Part shown: positions 44,210 through 54,528 of the stretch, piece by piece
How the letters are laid out: every line of letters starts with the position of its first letter
Numbering within the stretch: the first letter of the stretch is position 1
NCBI GenBank assembly: GCA_022799315.1
Contig: JAAWOE010000001.1
Coordinates: forward strand, 98,818-162,817
DNA: 64,000 nt
Source of the DNA: Clostridia bacterium
GTDB taxonomy: Bacteria; Bacillota; Clostridia; TANB77; CAG-508
Reading direction: 5' to 3'
Notes under the pieces: model-generated
The model's database searches: none
What the model saw: only the letters and a program-made list of their open reading frames with translations
What the model was told of the DNA's origin: nothing
Program-made: the position numbers and the translations under genes

Positions 44210-44324
44210 AATAAAGAAAATTGTTTTAAATTAAGTATGAATAAAATGTACAATAAATATACTATCTTTTTTTTACATTATATGGTAATATATTTCCAAA
44301 GGGTAATATTAAAACTATTACAAC

Positions 44325-44801
44325 TTGTATATAAAAGAAAAAGGTGGTCTTATGAAAAATAAAAAAAATTTGAAAATTATTTTGATCATTATATTAGTAA
44401 TCATTGCTATTGCAATTTTGGCAATTGTATTACTAAGCAATATTAATACATATACTGCTACAATTATAGAAGTACATGATAATAGTATTATTATTGAAGA
44501 TGATTCAAGGCTTATCCCACTTACTTTAAATAATCTAAAATATCCAGATATTTCAAAGGTTTATGGACATTTAGTTTATGAAGGGAATAATGCGTATGGT
44601 ACGGCTAAAAATTTAATATATCTAAATGATGTATGCCTATTAGATATTAATTGGAGAAAAATTAATAAGGAAAATTTAAAAACGGGAGACAAAATATATA
44701 TAATTTCAACAAAAGCTGGTCATAACCATCTTTCCACTGTCCCTCCAGTCTTACATAATGTTAAGCTAATAAAAGTGCTAAATAATGCAGATCAAGAATA
44801 A
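44325..44801 (+). CDS. Membrane-anchored hypothetical protein
   Basis: N-terminal TM (NLKIILIIILVIIAIAILAIVLL). Confidence 0.65.
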   Translation: MYIKEKGGLMKNKKNLKIILIIILVIIAIAILAIVLLSNINTYTATIIEVHDNSIIIEDDSRLIPLTLNNLKYPDISKVYGHLVYEGNNAYGTAKNLIYLNDVCLLDINWRKINKENLKTGDKIYIISTKAGHNHLSTVPPVLHNVKLIKVLNNADQE

Positions 44802-44855
44802 TAAATAATATATATGAAGCGAAACTTATATATTTCTTTTCTTTAAACATCAGTA

Positions 44856-44886
44856 AAAATGTCAAAAAATGTCAAAAAACGTCGAA
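44856..44886. promoter_or_regulatory. Three 10-bp-phased (T/C)GTCRAA boxes (Spo0A-box-like)
   Basis: aaaTGTCAAAaaaTGTCAAAaaaCGTCGAAataa upstream of TTGACA-18-TATTGT. Confidence 0.5.
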
Positions 44887-44958
44887 ATAAAAATCTTCAA
44901 AACTGTTGACATTAAAGGGGCTTGCGTGATATTGTTATGCTGTGAAAGGAGGGAAAAT

Positions 44959-45969
44959 ATGAAAAAAATTTTCGTATTAAAGCTATTTATTATATTATTA
45001 ATAAGTAGTGCATTTTTAATTTTTATTCTTAATTGTGACGTTAAAGCCGCAAACTTTGAAGGAGCAGATTTAAATCTAGACGAAATTGATGAAGGGGAGA
45101 TTCTTTGTTATGACTCAGAAACTAAGGAAACAACAGTAGTTGATATGGAAGAATTGAGACAAGTGTTAAAAGCACAAAGAGGTGTAACAGCAAATACTAC
45201 TACTACATCTTCATATATTCCTAAAGGAGAGGCATATATGATAAGTGACTCTTCATTTGTTGCTCCAAGTAGAACAGGATATTCTGTAACATCATTAGAT
45301 ACTACTATGGAAAAAGTAAATAATACTTTTGTATTTCCACATAAACAAACATGCAGAGTAACATTTAAAAAGTCAAATGGAGAAACAAGTAATGGGACAG
45401 GTTCTTTAATTGGTCCCAATATTTTATTGACATCTGCACATTGCGTTTATGACCCAGACAACAATAATGAACTATACTCAGACTGGACAGCATATCCTGG
45501 TTATAATGACCATCAATATGTTCAAGGAAAAGCTAACCATATAAGAATATATGCATTTAGTACATGGATGGAAACTCATAGTGCTAAATATGATTGGGCA
45601 ATTTGTATATTAAACTCGGATCTTGGTAATCATATCGGTTGGTTAGGTCTTCAATCGTATGGTCAAAATTCACATTTATCTAATGTAGAAGTTAAAGCAT
45701 TAGGATATCCATCAGACGTTAACCTTGGATTTGATTATAATGCTAGATTTCAATATGAAACTAAGGGTAATGTTAAAAGTGTCTATGATACATATTTTAT
45801 TTATTCAGGACTAACAGCTGGAGGTTTTAGTGGAGGCCCTGTACTTCGTACTTCAGACGATTATATAGTTGGAGTTCATCAAGGTCTTGACAAACCAGGT
45901 GGAGACCCTTTAGGAGTTAGAATATCACAAGCTATGGTAGATTTGGTTAATAGTCTTCATAATCAATAG
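44959..45969 (+). CDS. Secreted trypsin-like (S1B/V8-type) serine protease
   Basis: Signal peptide; GTGSLIGPNILLTSAHCVYD, YDWAICIL, TAGGFSGGPV triad motifs; SD GGAGGG. Confidence 0.9.
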   Translation: MKKIFVLKLFIILLISSAFLIFILNCDVKAANFEGADLNLDEIDEGEILCYDSETKETTVVDMEELRQVLKAQRGVTANTTTTSSYIPKGEAYMISDSSFVAPSRTGYSVTSLDTTMEKVNNTFVFPHKQTCRVTFKKSNGETSNGTGSLIGPNILLTSAHCVYDPDNNNELYSDWTAYPGYNDHQYVQGKANHIRIYAFSTWMETHSAKYDWAICILNSDLGNHIGWLGLQSYGQNSHLSNVEVKALGYPSDVNLGFDYNARFQYETKGNVKSVYDTYFIYSGLTAGGFSGGPVLRTSDDYIVGVHQGLDKPGGDPLGVRISQAMVDLVNSLHNQ

Positions 45970-45985
45970 TAACAGATAAAATATA

Positions 45986-46023
45986 AAGCATTGTATATAT
46001 TTTTTATACAATGCTTTATATTT
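45986..46023. terminator. Rho-independent terminator hairpin
   Basis: AAAGCATTGTATAtattttTTATACAATGCTTTAT. Confidence 0.75.
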
Positions 46024-46035
46024 TACAGGAAAATA

Positions 46036-46065
46036 TTGACATAAATGTAAAATTATGGTAATGTT
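46036..46065 (+). promoter_or_regulatory. Sigma-A-like promoter for 46123 gene
   Basis: TTGACA-17 bp-TAATGT. Confidence 0.6.
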
Positions 46066-46122
46066 AAAAAGTGCCTTGATGGTATCATATAAGGGATTTA
46101 CTATTTCAACGGAGGTAGTAAT

Positions 46123-46626
46123 ATGAAAAAAAGATTATTTAAACGGACTATCAGTTTCTTGTTGGCTTCTATTATGCTTTTTGCAACTGCAACAACGGCA
46201 TTAGCAAAGGAAGAGCAGCCTGAGTGCAACAATGAAGCTAAAGGTGCGGACATCACAATGGATACACATGTGGAAGTAATAAGTGTATCAGTTGACGGCA
46301 GCGGCAGTGGTATCAGTACTATGGATAACAAAATGGAACATGATGTTATTCCGGCTAATGGTACTGTAGATTTGTATCCTAAGCTCGAGAGTTATATCGG
46401 TCTCAACAAGAAATTCTTTGTTAACACAACATCGCCCAGTGATAAAGCAGGTGTCTTCTTATATTTATATGATCCTAATGGGAAGTTGGTATCTGACGGT
46501 TGGGTAATGGGCACTAACGAAGCGGCCACATGGAGCGTATTTCTTCCTAAATCAGGAACATGGCGGTTGTATGCCGTAGGACATGCCACCGAAGAATATG
46601 TGGAAATTTCTGCTGGATGGTTATAA
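46123..46626 (+). CDS. Secreted, compositionally atypical protein (167 aa)
   Basis: Signal peptide MKKRLFKRTISFLLASIMLFATATTALAKE; flanked by 12-bp inverted repeat TATAAGGGATTT/AAATCCCTTATA; terminator GGGAACGTgaagtattACGTTCCC. Confidence 0.8.
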   Translation: MKKRLFKRTISFLLASIMLFATATTALAKEEQPECNNEAKGADITMDTHVEVISVSVDGSGSGISTMDNKMEHDVIPANGTVDLYPKLESYIGLNKKFFVNTTSPSDKAGVFLYLYDPNGKLVSDGWVMGTNEAATWSVFLPKSGTWRLYAVGHATEEYVEISAGWL

Positions 46627-46872
46627 TGCTTGATTTGTTACAAAATAACAGTTAATTAAATATTAACAAATCCCTTATAGGCGGGAACGTGAAGTATTAC
46701 GTTCCCATTATTTTTTGCTAAATTTATTGTATACATTATATATAACTATAGTATAAAAAAATTAAATTTTAAATCACATTTTTTTATACCAAACTGTATA
46801 ATTTTAAAAATATTTTTTCTTGCAGTTGCTTAAATTGTGTGATAAAATAGTGAAAAATAAAGTCGAATAAAG

Positions 46873-48261
46873 GTGGATTACAAGTTGAAAAACGAAATAG
46901 AAGAACAATATAAATACATAGAAAAAGTAAGAGAAAATAATGAAAATAAAAACTTAAAATATAATATTTTTACAATGGGTTGCCAACTAAATGAAAATGA
47001 TTCAGAAAAGATATGTGGAATGCTTGAAAAGATGGGATATTCTAGTACAGAAAATTTAAATGAAGCAGATTTAGTTATTTTTAATACTTGTTGTGTAAGA
47101 GAGAATGCAGAAGATAAGTTATTTGGTAAAGTTGGAGAAATAAAAAAGCAAAAGGAAGAAAGAGGAACAATCATAGCAATTGGTGGATGCATGATGCAAG
47201 AAAAACACATTGTAGAAAAACTTCACAAAAGCTATCCATATGTAGATATTATATTTGGAACTCATACTCTTCATAAATTACCAGAAGATATTTATAAAAT
47301 ACAAGAAGAGAGTAAAAAAATTGATGATGTTATAGATATAGACGGAGAGGTATATGAAGGACTACCAATAAAAAGAAATGATAATATAAAAGCATCTGTA
47401 ACAATAATGTATGGTTGCAACAATTTCTGTAGTTACTGCATTGTGCCATATGTAAGAGGAAGAGAAAGAAGTAGAAAACCTGAAGATATTTTAAACGAAG
47501 TAAAAGACTTGGCAAGTAAAGGTTACAAAGAAATAACACTACTTGGACAAAACGTAAATTCATATGATGGAGGAGAGGGATATAAGTTTTCTAACCTTCT
47601 ATATGATGTAAATAAAATACAAGGAATAGAAAGAATACGTTTTGTATCTCCACATCCAAAGGACTTTACAGATGATGTTATAGAAGCAATTGCGGATTGT
47701 GATAAAATATGTAAAATAATTCATTTGCCATTACAATCAGGAAGTAGCAAAATGCTAAAAGTAATGAATAGAAAATATACTAAAGAACAGTATCTAGAAC
47801 TTGCAAGAAAAATGCAAGAGAGAATACCAAACGTTGTATTTTCAACAGATATTATAGTAGGATTTGCAGGGGAGACAGAAGAAGATTTTGAAGATACTTT
47901 AGATGTTGTAAGAAAGATTAAATTTGAACAAGTATATATGTTTATATATTCAAGAAGAGTTGGTACACCAGGAGATAAGATGGAAAACCAAGTACCAGAA
48001 GAGATAAAACATAAAAGATTTGATAGGTTAAAAGAACTTGTGGAAAGCCAAATTGTAGAAAACAATCAAAAATACATAGGAACTATTCAAAGAGTTCTAG
48101 TAGAAGGAACAAGCAAAAATAATCCTAATATGCTAACAGGAAGAACAGAGTCTAACAAAGTAGTTATTTTTGAGGGAACAAAAGATTTAATAGATAAAAT
48201 AATAGATTTAAAAATAGTATCAGAACATATGTGGTATTTAAAAGGTAAAATAGAAATGTAA
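46873..48261 (+). CDS. miaB: tRNA-2-methylthio-N6-dimethylallyladenosine synthase
   Basis: TMGCQLNENDSEKICGML...YGCNNFCSYCIVPYVRGRERSR...LLGQNVNSYDG. Confidence 0.96.
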   Translation: MDYKLKNEIEEQYKYIEKVRENNENKNLKYNIFTMGCQLNENDSEKICGMLEKMGYSSTENLNEADLVIFNTCCVRENAEDKLFGKVGEIKKQKEERGTIIAIGGCMMQEKHIVEKLHKSYPYVDIIFGTHTLHKLPEDIYKIQEESKKIDDVIDIDGEVYEGLPIKRNDNIKASVTIMYGCNNFCSYCIVPYVRGRERSRKPEDILNEVKDLASKGYKEITLLGQNVNSYDGGEGYKFSNLLYDVNKIQGIERIRFVSPHPKDFTDDVIEAIADCDKICKIIHLPLQSGSSKMLKVMNRKYTKEQYLELARKMQERIPNVVFSTDIIVGFAGETEEDFEDTLDVVRKIKFEQVYMFIYSRRVGTPGDKMENQVPEEIKHKRFDRLKELVESQIVENNQKYIGTIQRVLVEGTSKNNPNMLTGRTESNKVVIFEGTKDLIDKIIDLKIVSEHMWYLKGKIEM

Positions 48262-48280
48262 CTATAACTATAACAATAAC

Positions 48281-48442
48281 TTGAATATGTAGTATATAAA
48301 ATTAAAAACGAGTTCGACCTGTTAGCCAAAGGCGTCACATTTCTATATCTCAAAGTATAGTGTGTTTCAAGTTTTATTAAAACCAATTGTACTAAAACGC
48401 CTTGAAGAACGGAATTTTTAATTTTATATACTACATATTCAA
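48281..48442. repeat. 162-bp intergenic element with perfect 28-bp terminal inverted repeats
   Basis: TTGAATATGTAGTATATAAAATTAAAAA (48281-48308) / TTTTTAATTTTATATACTACATATTCAA (48415-48442); inner AAGGCGT/ACGCCTT. Confidence 0.9.
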
Positions 48443-48479
48443 TATAATGAAAATTAATAGATAGAGAGGAAGTATAAAA

Positions 48480-51089
48480 ATGGCAGAATATTCTCCAATG
48501 ATGCAACATTATTTAGAAACAAAAGAACAATATAAAGATTGCATTTTGTTTTATCGTTTAGGCGATTTTTATGAAATGTTTTTTGATGATGCGCTAACTG
48601 CATCAAGAGAACTTGAAATAACATTAACAGGAAAAGATTGCGGACAAGCGGAACGTGCACCAATGTGCGGAGTACCGTTTCATGCTGCTGAAATGTATAT
48701 TGCAAGATTAATTGGAAAAGGTTATAAAGTAGCTATTTGCGAACAATTAGAAGATCCCAAACAAGCAAAAGGAATTGTTAAAAGAGACGTTATAAGAGTT
48801 GTAACACCAGGAACTGTAATAGAATCTAATTTGCTAGAAGAAAAGAAAAATAACTACATAATGAGTGTGTTTAAAAAAGGAATTTATTTTGGTGTTGCTG
48901 TATGTGATATAACAACAGGAGAGTTTTATGCAACAGAAATTAATCAAACTAATAACTTTGAAAGATTACTGGATGAAATATCACGTTTCACACCAGCAGA
49001 AATTATTGCGAATGGATTGTTATATGAAAGTGCAGAAGAAATAGGAAAGATTAAAGAAAGATTTGGACTATATACTTCTAAAATAGAAGATGAGTTGTTC
49101 TCTGAAGATGTAGCTGAAATTTTAGCAAATTATGAAGTTATAACAGATAAAGGAATGGAAATAAAGAACTTCGATGATAAACTATTTGCAGTTTCAGCAA
49201 TTAACGGATTAATAAATTACTTAAATCAGACACAAAAAATCAAACTAGAGCATATAAACAAAATACAAATATATAGTACAAATAAATATATGGCATTAGA
49301 TATAAGTACAAGAAGAAACTTAGAAATAACAGAGAAGATGAGAGATAAATCTAAAAAAGGAACATTGCTATGGGTATTAGATAAAACTTCAACGTCTATG
49401 GGTGGAAGAATGCTTAGAAGATGGTTAAATGACCCATTAATAGATTTGACAGAAATTAAAGAAAGACTAGATTCTGTAGAAGAACTAAAAAATAGTTTAA
49501 TGCTAAGAGGAGAATTAGTAGAAAACTTAAAAAAGGTATATGATATAGAAAGATTAATAGGAAAAATATCTTATGGAAATGCTAATGCAAGAGATATGAT
49601 TTCACTTAAAAATTCTATAGAAGAACTTCCTGAAATAAGAAAAATTTTAGCTAATACTAAATCTAATTTGCTTAATAAATTATATAATGAATTAGATGAA
49701 TTAAAAGATGTATACACATTAATAAACAATGCAATAATAGATGAACCACCAATATCTGTAAAAGAAGGTGGAATGATAAAAAAAGGTTATAATGCAGAAG
49801 TGGATGAGCTAAAACTTGCCACAACAGATGGCAAAAAGTGGCTTATGGAACTAGAAGTAAAAGAAAAAGAAGAAACGGGAATTAAGAATCTAAAAGTAGG
49901 CTTTAATAAAGTTTTTGGATACTTTATAGAAGTAACCAAATCAAACTTAGACCAAGTTCCAGATAGATTTATTAGAAGACAAACCCTAACAAATGCAGAA
50001 AGATACATTACAGAAGAATTAAAAGTCTTAGAAGAAAAAATATTAGGTTCACAAGAAAAATTAGTAAACTTAGAATATGATTTATTTTTAGAAATTAGAT
50101 GTGAACTTGCCAAACAAATTACAAGAATACAAAAATCTGCAAATATTATTTCTACACTAGATGTTTTAGTATCTTTTGCAACAGTTGCAGAAGACTTAAA
50201 CTATGTTAAGCCAGAAGTTGCAGAAGATGGCATTATAGATATAAAAGATGGTAGACATCCAGTTATAGAGAAAATGTTACCAAGTGGAAGTTTCGTAGAA
50301 AATAATACATATTTGAATAAAGAAGAAGATAGATTATCTATTATAACAGGCCCTAATATGGCAGGAAAATCTACATATATGAGACAAGTTGCACTAATTA
50401 CACTTATGGCACAAGTAGGAAGCTTTGTACCAGCATCATTTGCACATATTGGAATAGTAGATAAAATATTTACAAGAGTTGGTGCATCAGACGATTTAAG
50501 TATGGGACAAAGTACATTTATGGTTGAAATGACAGAAGTTGCAAATATTTTAAAAGATGCAACAGGTGATAGCTTAATAATACTAGATGAAATAGGAAGA
50601 GGAACATCAACATATGACGGATTATCTATTGCTTGGGCTGTTGCAACATATATAGCAGATAAAGAAAAATGTGGAGCAAAAACTTTATTTGCAACACACT
50701 ATCATGAACTTACAGAACTTGAAAATGAGGTAGAAGGTGTTAAAAACTATTCTATAGCAGTAAAAGAAAAAGGAGAAGATATAATTTTCTTAAGAAAAAT
50801 TATAGAAGGTGGAACAGACGAAAGCTATGGAATACATGTTGCAAAACTTGCAGGAGTTCCCGCACCAGTAGTTAAAAAAGCAAATGAAATATTAAAAAGT
50901 TTAGAAAGAAAAAGTATATTAAAACAAGGAACAGTAAAAGAAAGTAAGAAACAAACAGAAGGGCAACTTGATATGTACAATTACAAATTAGCAGAACTTG
51001 CTCATGAAATTGATAAAATTAATTTAAATGAATTAACACCAATAGAGGCATTGAACACACTGGTTAAATTAAAAGAAAGTGTATCATAA
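48480..51089 (+). CDS. mutS: DNA mismatch repair protein MutS
   Basis: SPMMQHYLETKEQYKDCILFYRLGDFYEMFFDDA...TGPNMAGKSTYMRQVALI...DEIGRGTSTYDGLS. Confidence 0.98.
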   Translation: MAEYSPMMQHYLETKEQYKDCILFYRLGDFYEMFFDDALTASRELEITLTGKDCGQAERAPMCGVPFHAAEMYIARLIGKGYKVAICEQLEDPKQAKGIVKRDVIRVVTPGTVIESNLLEEKKNNYIMSVFKKGIYFGVAVCDITTGEFYATEINQTNNFERLLDEISRFTPAEIIANGLLYESAEEIGKIKERFGLYTSKIEDELFSEDVAEILANYEVITDKGMEIKNFDDKLFAVSAINGLINYLNQTQKIKLEHINKIQIYSTNKYMALDISTRRNLEITEKMRDKSKKGTLLWVLDKTSTSMGGRMLRRWLNDPLIDLTEIKERLDSVEELKNSLMLRGELVENLKKVYDIERLIGKISYGNANARDMISLKNSIEELPEIRKILANTKSNLLNKLYNELDELKDVYTLINNAIIDEPPISVKEGGMIKKGYNAEVDELKLATTDGKKWLMELEVKEKEETGIKNLKVGFNKVFGYFIEVTKSNLDQVPDRFIRRQTLTNAERYITEELKVLEEKILGSQEKLVNLEYDLFLEIRCELAKQITRIQKSANIISTLDVLVSFATVAEDLNYVKPEVAEDGIIDIKDGRHPVIEKMLPSGSFVENNTYLNKEEDRLSIITGPNMAGKSTYMRQVALITLMAQVGSFVPASFAHIGIVDKIFTRVGASDDLSMGQSTFMVEMTEVANILKDATGDSLIILDEIGRGTSTYDGLSIAWAVATYIADKEKCGAKTLFATHYHELTELENEVEGVKNYSIAVKEKGEDIIFLRKIIEGGTDESYGIHVAKLAGVPAPVVKKANEILKSLERKSILKQGTVKESKKQTEGQLDMYNYKLAELAHEIDKINLNELTPIEALNTLVKLKESVS

Positions 51090-51186
51090 TTAAAAAAGAG
51101 TATATAAAATATAATTTAGACTATGAAGGATATGAAAAGCAGGCAGAAACGTGAGTTCCTGCCTGCTTTTAGTGCCATGAAACACA

Positions 51187-51396
51187 CTAGCACTGTAAAG
51201 TTCTCTTTGAAGATGAATATTTCCAATTTTTTGCAGTAATGAAGCGGTTATAGTGACCCTTCGTCAATTGATAGATATCGAAATCCTTACAATGCGAGGC
51301 GATAATGCTATCGAGAGGAGAAGGGTAGTGAGGAATTTTACATCTCTGCTTACATTGCCGTTTTTTCCATGATTTCTTCCGTTGTATCCTCTTCAT
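51187..51396 (-). CDS. Small basic Cys-containing protein (69 aa)
   Basis: SD AGGAGG; promoter TTGACA-17-TATACT on minus strand; MKRIQRKKSWKKRQCKQRCKIPHYPSP. Confidence 0.6.
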   Translation of the reverse strand: MKRIQRKKSWKKRQCKQRCKIPHYPSPLDSIIASHCKDFDIYQLTKGHYNRFITAKNWKYSSSKRTLQC

Positions 51397-51427
51397 TATA
51401 GAATCCTCCTACTTTTTAATTAATATA

Positions 51428-51456
51428 AGTATACAATATTGTACAGATTATGTCAA
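51428..51456 (-). promoter_or_regulatory. Minus-strand promoter with palindrome TACAATATTGTA in the spacer
   Basis: TTGACA(51456-51451), TATACT (51433-51428), dyad 51432-51443. Confidence 0.6.
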
Positions 51457-51470
51457 ATCAACAAAAAAGA

Positions 51471-51499
51471 TTGAAGATTACATAAAATTATGCTATAAT
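51471..51499 (+). promoter_or_regulatory. Plus-strand promoter for 51544 gene
   Basis: TTGAAG-17-TATAAT. Confidence 0.6.
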
Positions 51500-51543
51500 G
51501 TTCTGGTATCAATTGTATAACTTTAGCAAAAGGAGAAAACGCT

Positions 51544-51930
51544 ATGACAAATAACAACATAACAAAAGAAAAGTGGAGAGAGAGGACGCGGGAATCTTTA
51601 AGTTGGTCAATATCAACTCTGCTTAATCAAACTGAAACGACAGGGATTCGCCTTGTAATACTTAAGGAGAGACCTGAAGGAGACATCGTGGTAGCTAGAT
51701 TCGCGACGCTAACCTATAAAAAGGAACAGCTATATGAGTTCTTTTATTTTGGGCCTACAGAAGATGTCTCCGAATTTGGCGTTTATCAAAAACGCATGAG
51801 CTTAACAAAGCATGGTAAATCCATATGCTTAATGGAGGATCAAACCATAGAACAGCTTTCTTATGAGGAGACGAGATGCTATAATGATGCTATTACCAAC
51901 TTTGTTATGGCAAACATTGTGTGGGAATGA
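51544..51930 (+). CDS. Compositionally atypical hypothetical protein (128 aa), paralogue-like to 4825..5220
   Basis: SD AAAGGAG; own promoter and terminator; C-terminus YNDAITNFVMANIVWE. Confidence 0.75.
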   Translation: MTNNNITKEKWRERTRESLSWSISTLLNQTETTGIRLVILKERPEGDIVVARFATLTYKKEQLYEFFYFGPTEDVSEFGVYQKRMSLTKHGKSICLMEDQTIEQLSYEETRCYNDAITNFVMANIVWE

Positions 51931-52137
51931 CGGTGTCTTTGTGCTAAAGGAAGACACAGGGAAGGAAGCAGACTAGTACTGTAAAGTGCTGGTCTGCTTT
52001 TGCATAATATAGGAAATTTATATAAAGTAGTTGACTAAAAAATAGATTATTGATAAAATTTTATCATAAAGCTACATAATATAAACATTTGATAGAAAAA
52101 ATAATAGAAAATCAAAAGATAATTCAAGGAGCGGACA

Positions 52138-53913
52138 ATGAAAAAACTAAAATTAAGTTTAATAATTTTAATTGTATTATTGGTAAATTTGATAGTATTA
52201 ACGATAGTATTAGATTAAACAGGAGTAATAAGAAGAATTGCTGATAATATTAATAAAGAAGAAGTCAAAAAGGAAATAAGTTATGAAGTATATTCTTATG
52301 TAAATGGAAAAACAGCAATATTAGTGATAGCAGAAGATACGGAAAATGGAATAGATAAGATAATATATCCAGAAAATGAAATGATACTATCTTGCAATGG
52401 AAAAGCTAAAGTAGCATTTGATTATAATACAGATATAACAGGAAAAGACAGCTTAACTTTCAAAGCAATAAATATGTTAGGGGAAGAAATAGAAAAAACA
52501 ATACTAATAAATGATCAATTCTATTTAGATTTAATAGATTATAGCTTTGTAAATGAAACAGAAACACAAAAAGCATTAACAGTAAACTATAAAAAAGGAA
52601 GTACAACAAAACAATATAGAATAGGAGAAAACACTAATTGGACAAACTACACCAATACAATAAGATTAGATGATTATCAAATATTAGAAGCATTAGGAAA
52701 TGAAAATAGAGAAGTAGATATAAGTTTAAGACAAATAGATGAAATGGGATATGAAATTGTAGTAGAATCAAAATTGAAATATGAAATAGATGATAATGTA
52801 ACATATAGACAAGAAGACACAGTAATAGAAGGAGAAAGTATATTAGCCTGTGTAGAAAATAATAACTTAGAATCAGGAAACTATATATTTAAAGTAACGG
52901 GAACAACAGATGAAGAAACAGAAGAAACAATAGAATATCCAGTAGAGTTATATAACTATAATGAAGACGCAAATTATATAGCAAATAATATAGCGATAAT
53001 ACCTAAAATAGGATATACAGGAATGGGAAGTATAAACTCACAAAAGAGAATGTTAATATTAAAATATAATAAAAATTTAACAATAAATGAAGGCGTAACA
53101 ATAACTTCAACAGGAACAAATGTAAGCATAAATGGGGCAATGTATTTATGCACCAAAAAGGGAATGCTAATATATTGTGCAGGGACACTAACAAACAATG
53201 GAACAATAACAACAACAGCAAGAGGAACAGTAAATCAAGCAGGAGAAAATGTATATCTTTATAAAAATGAAGATAACACCTATGAATATATACCAGCAGT
53301 AGGAGCGGCAGGAGGCACAAATGCATCTCATTGGGGAAATGCAGGAGGCAATGGAATTTCAAGAAGAACAGGAGGAGGTGGTTCTGGATCAAGTAACAAA
53401 TATGGAAGATCAGGAAAAGGAGGAAATGGAACATCTTATTCTGGAGGAGTAGGATCTGGAGGAGCGGGATCTAGAAGCAGTGCTGATGGAAACTCAATAG
53501 GTGGTCCAGGAGGACATGGGCAGTCAGATGGAAATAATAGTTGGAGCGGCGGAGGAGGAGCAGGAAATCCAGGCGGTACAACATATCATGAAGGCTGGAA
53601 TGGAGGTTCTGGAACAGGTGGTCTATTGTTAATATATGGAGATAAAATAATAAATAATGGAACGATTTCTGCTGATGGAGTCGCAGGAGGAACAGGACAT
53701 ACTGCTGGAGGAGGAGGCTCTGGCGGAGGAAGCATAAATATATTTTATAAAGAAGAAATAAAAAAAGGAAATATACATGCTAATGGAGGTTCAGGAGGAG
53801 GCTGGACTGGATCGAGTTTTTGGGGAGGACAAAGATCAGGAGGAGGCTCAGGTGGAGCAGGCTCAATTACAACTGGAAACATTTCTTCAAGAACATTTGA
53901 AAAAGATGAATAA
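52138..53913 (+). pseudogene. Gly-rich surface protein paralogue of 27168..28958 with in-frame TAA at 52216-52218
   Basis: MKKLKLSLIILIVLLVNLIVLTIVLD*TGVIRRIADNINKEE aligned with MKKLKLSLIIAIILLVVLTVSTIVLNQTGVIKRIADNIKKEE; remainder open to 53913. Confidence 0.75.
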
Positions 53914-53931
53914 TAAATATTAAAAACTGAA

Positions 53932-53957
53932 ACAATTTCATATTGTTTCAGTTTTTG
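53932..53957. terminator. Rho-independent terminator hairpin
   Basis: AACTGAAACAATttcatATTGTTTCAGTTTTT. Confidence 0.7.
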
Positions 53958-54165
53958 AGTTTTATAAGACAAAGCACAATATTACTCTAAAATAATAAAG
54001 ATTTTAATTGCTTATTAATCATTAAAAATTCGAAGTTACTTAGAAGTAATGCAAGAATTATAAGATAAATGTATCTAAAACATACAGAAAATCTCTAAAA
54101 ACACTTGACAAAGCAATAAAAATGGTGTAAAGTATATTAGCATTACACCTAAGTGAGGTAATAGT

Positions 54166-54513
54166 ATGGAAAAGAATGTTAAGATTAGTATATTGTGCCA
54201 AATATATGGAAAGTTATTAACTGAAAAACAATATAACTTCTTAGATGATTACTATAATAATGATTATTCTCTATCTGAAATTGCTGAAAACTATGGAATT
54301 ACTAGGCAAGCAACTAGAGACAATATTGTGAAGGGGGAAAATAAACTTTTCGAATACGAAGAAAAGCTAGGAATAATGAAAAGAAGATTGAATCAAGAAC
54401 AACAAATAGTAAAAATACTTTCAGAATTAACAAAAATTCAAACTAAATTATCAGATGAAGAAATTGCTAGTATTTTAGAAAATGTAAAAAAGGAATTAAA
54501 CTGTTTAGTTTAA
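54166..54513 (+). CDS. ylxM: YlxM family HTH protein
   Basis: LTEKQYNFLDDYYNNDYSLSEIAENYGITRQATRDNIVKGENKLFEYEEKLG next to ffh. Confidence 0.9.
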   Translation: MEKNVKISILCQIYGKLLTEKQYNFLDDYYNNDYSLSEIAENYGITRQATRDNIVKGENKLFEYEEKLGIMKRRLNQEQQIVKILSELTKIQTKLSDEEIASILENVKKELNCLV

Positions 54514-54528
54514 TATAAGGAGGAAGAT

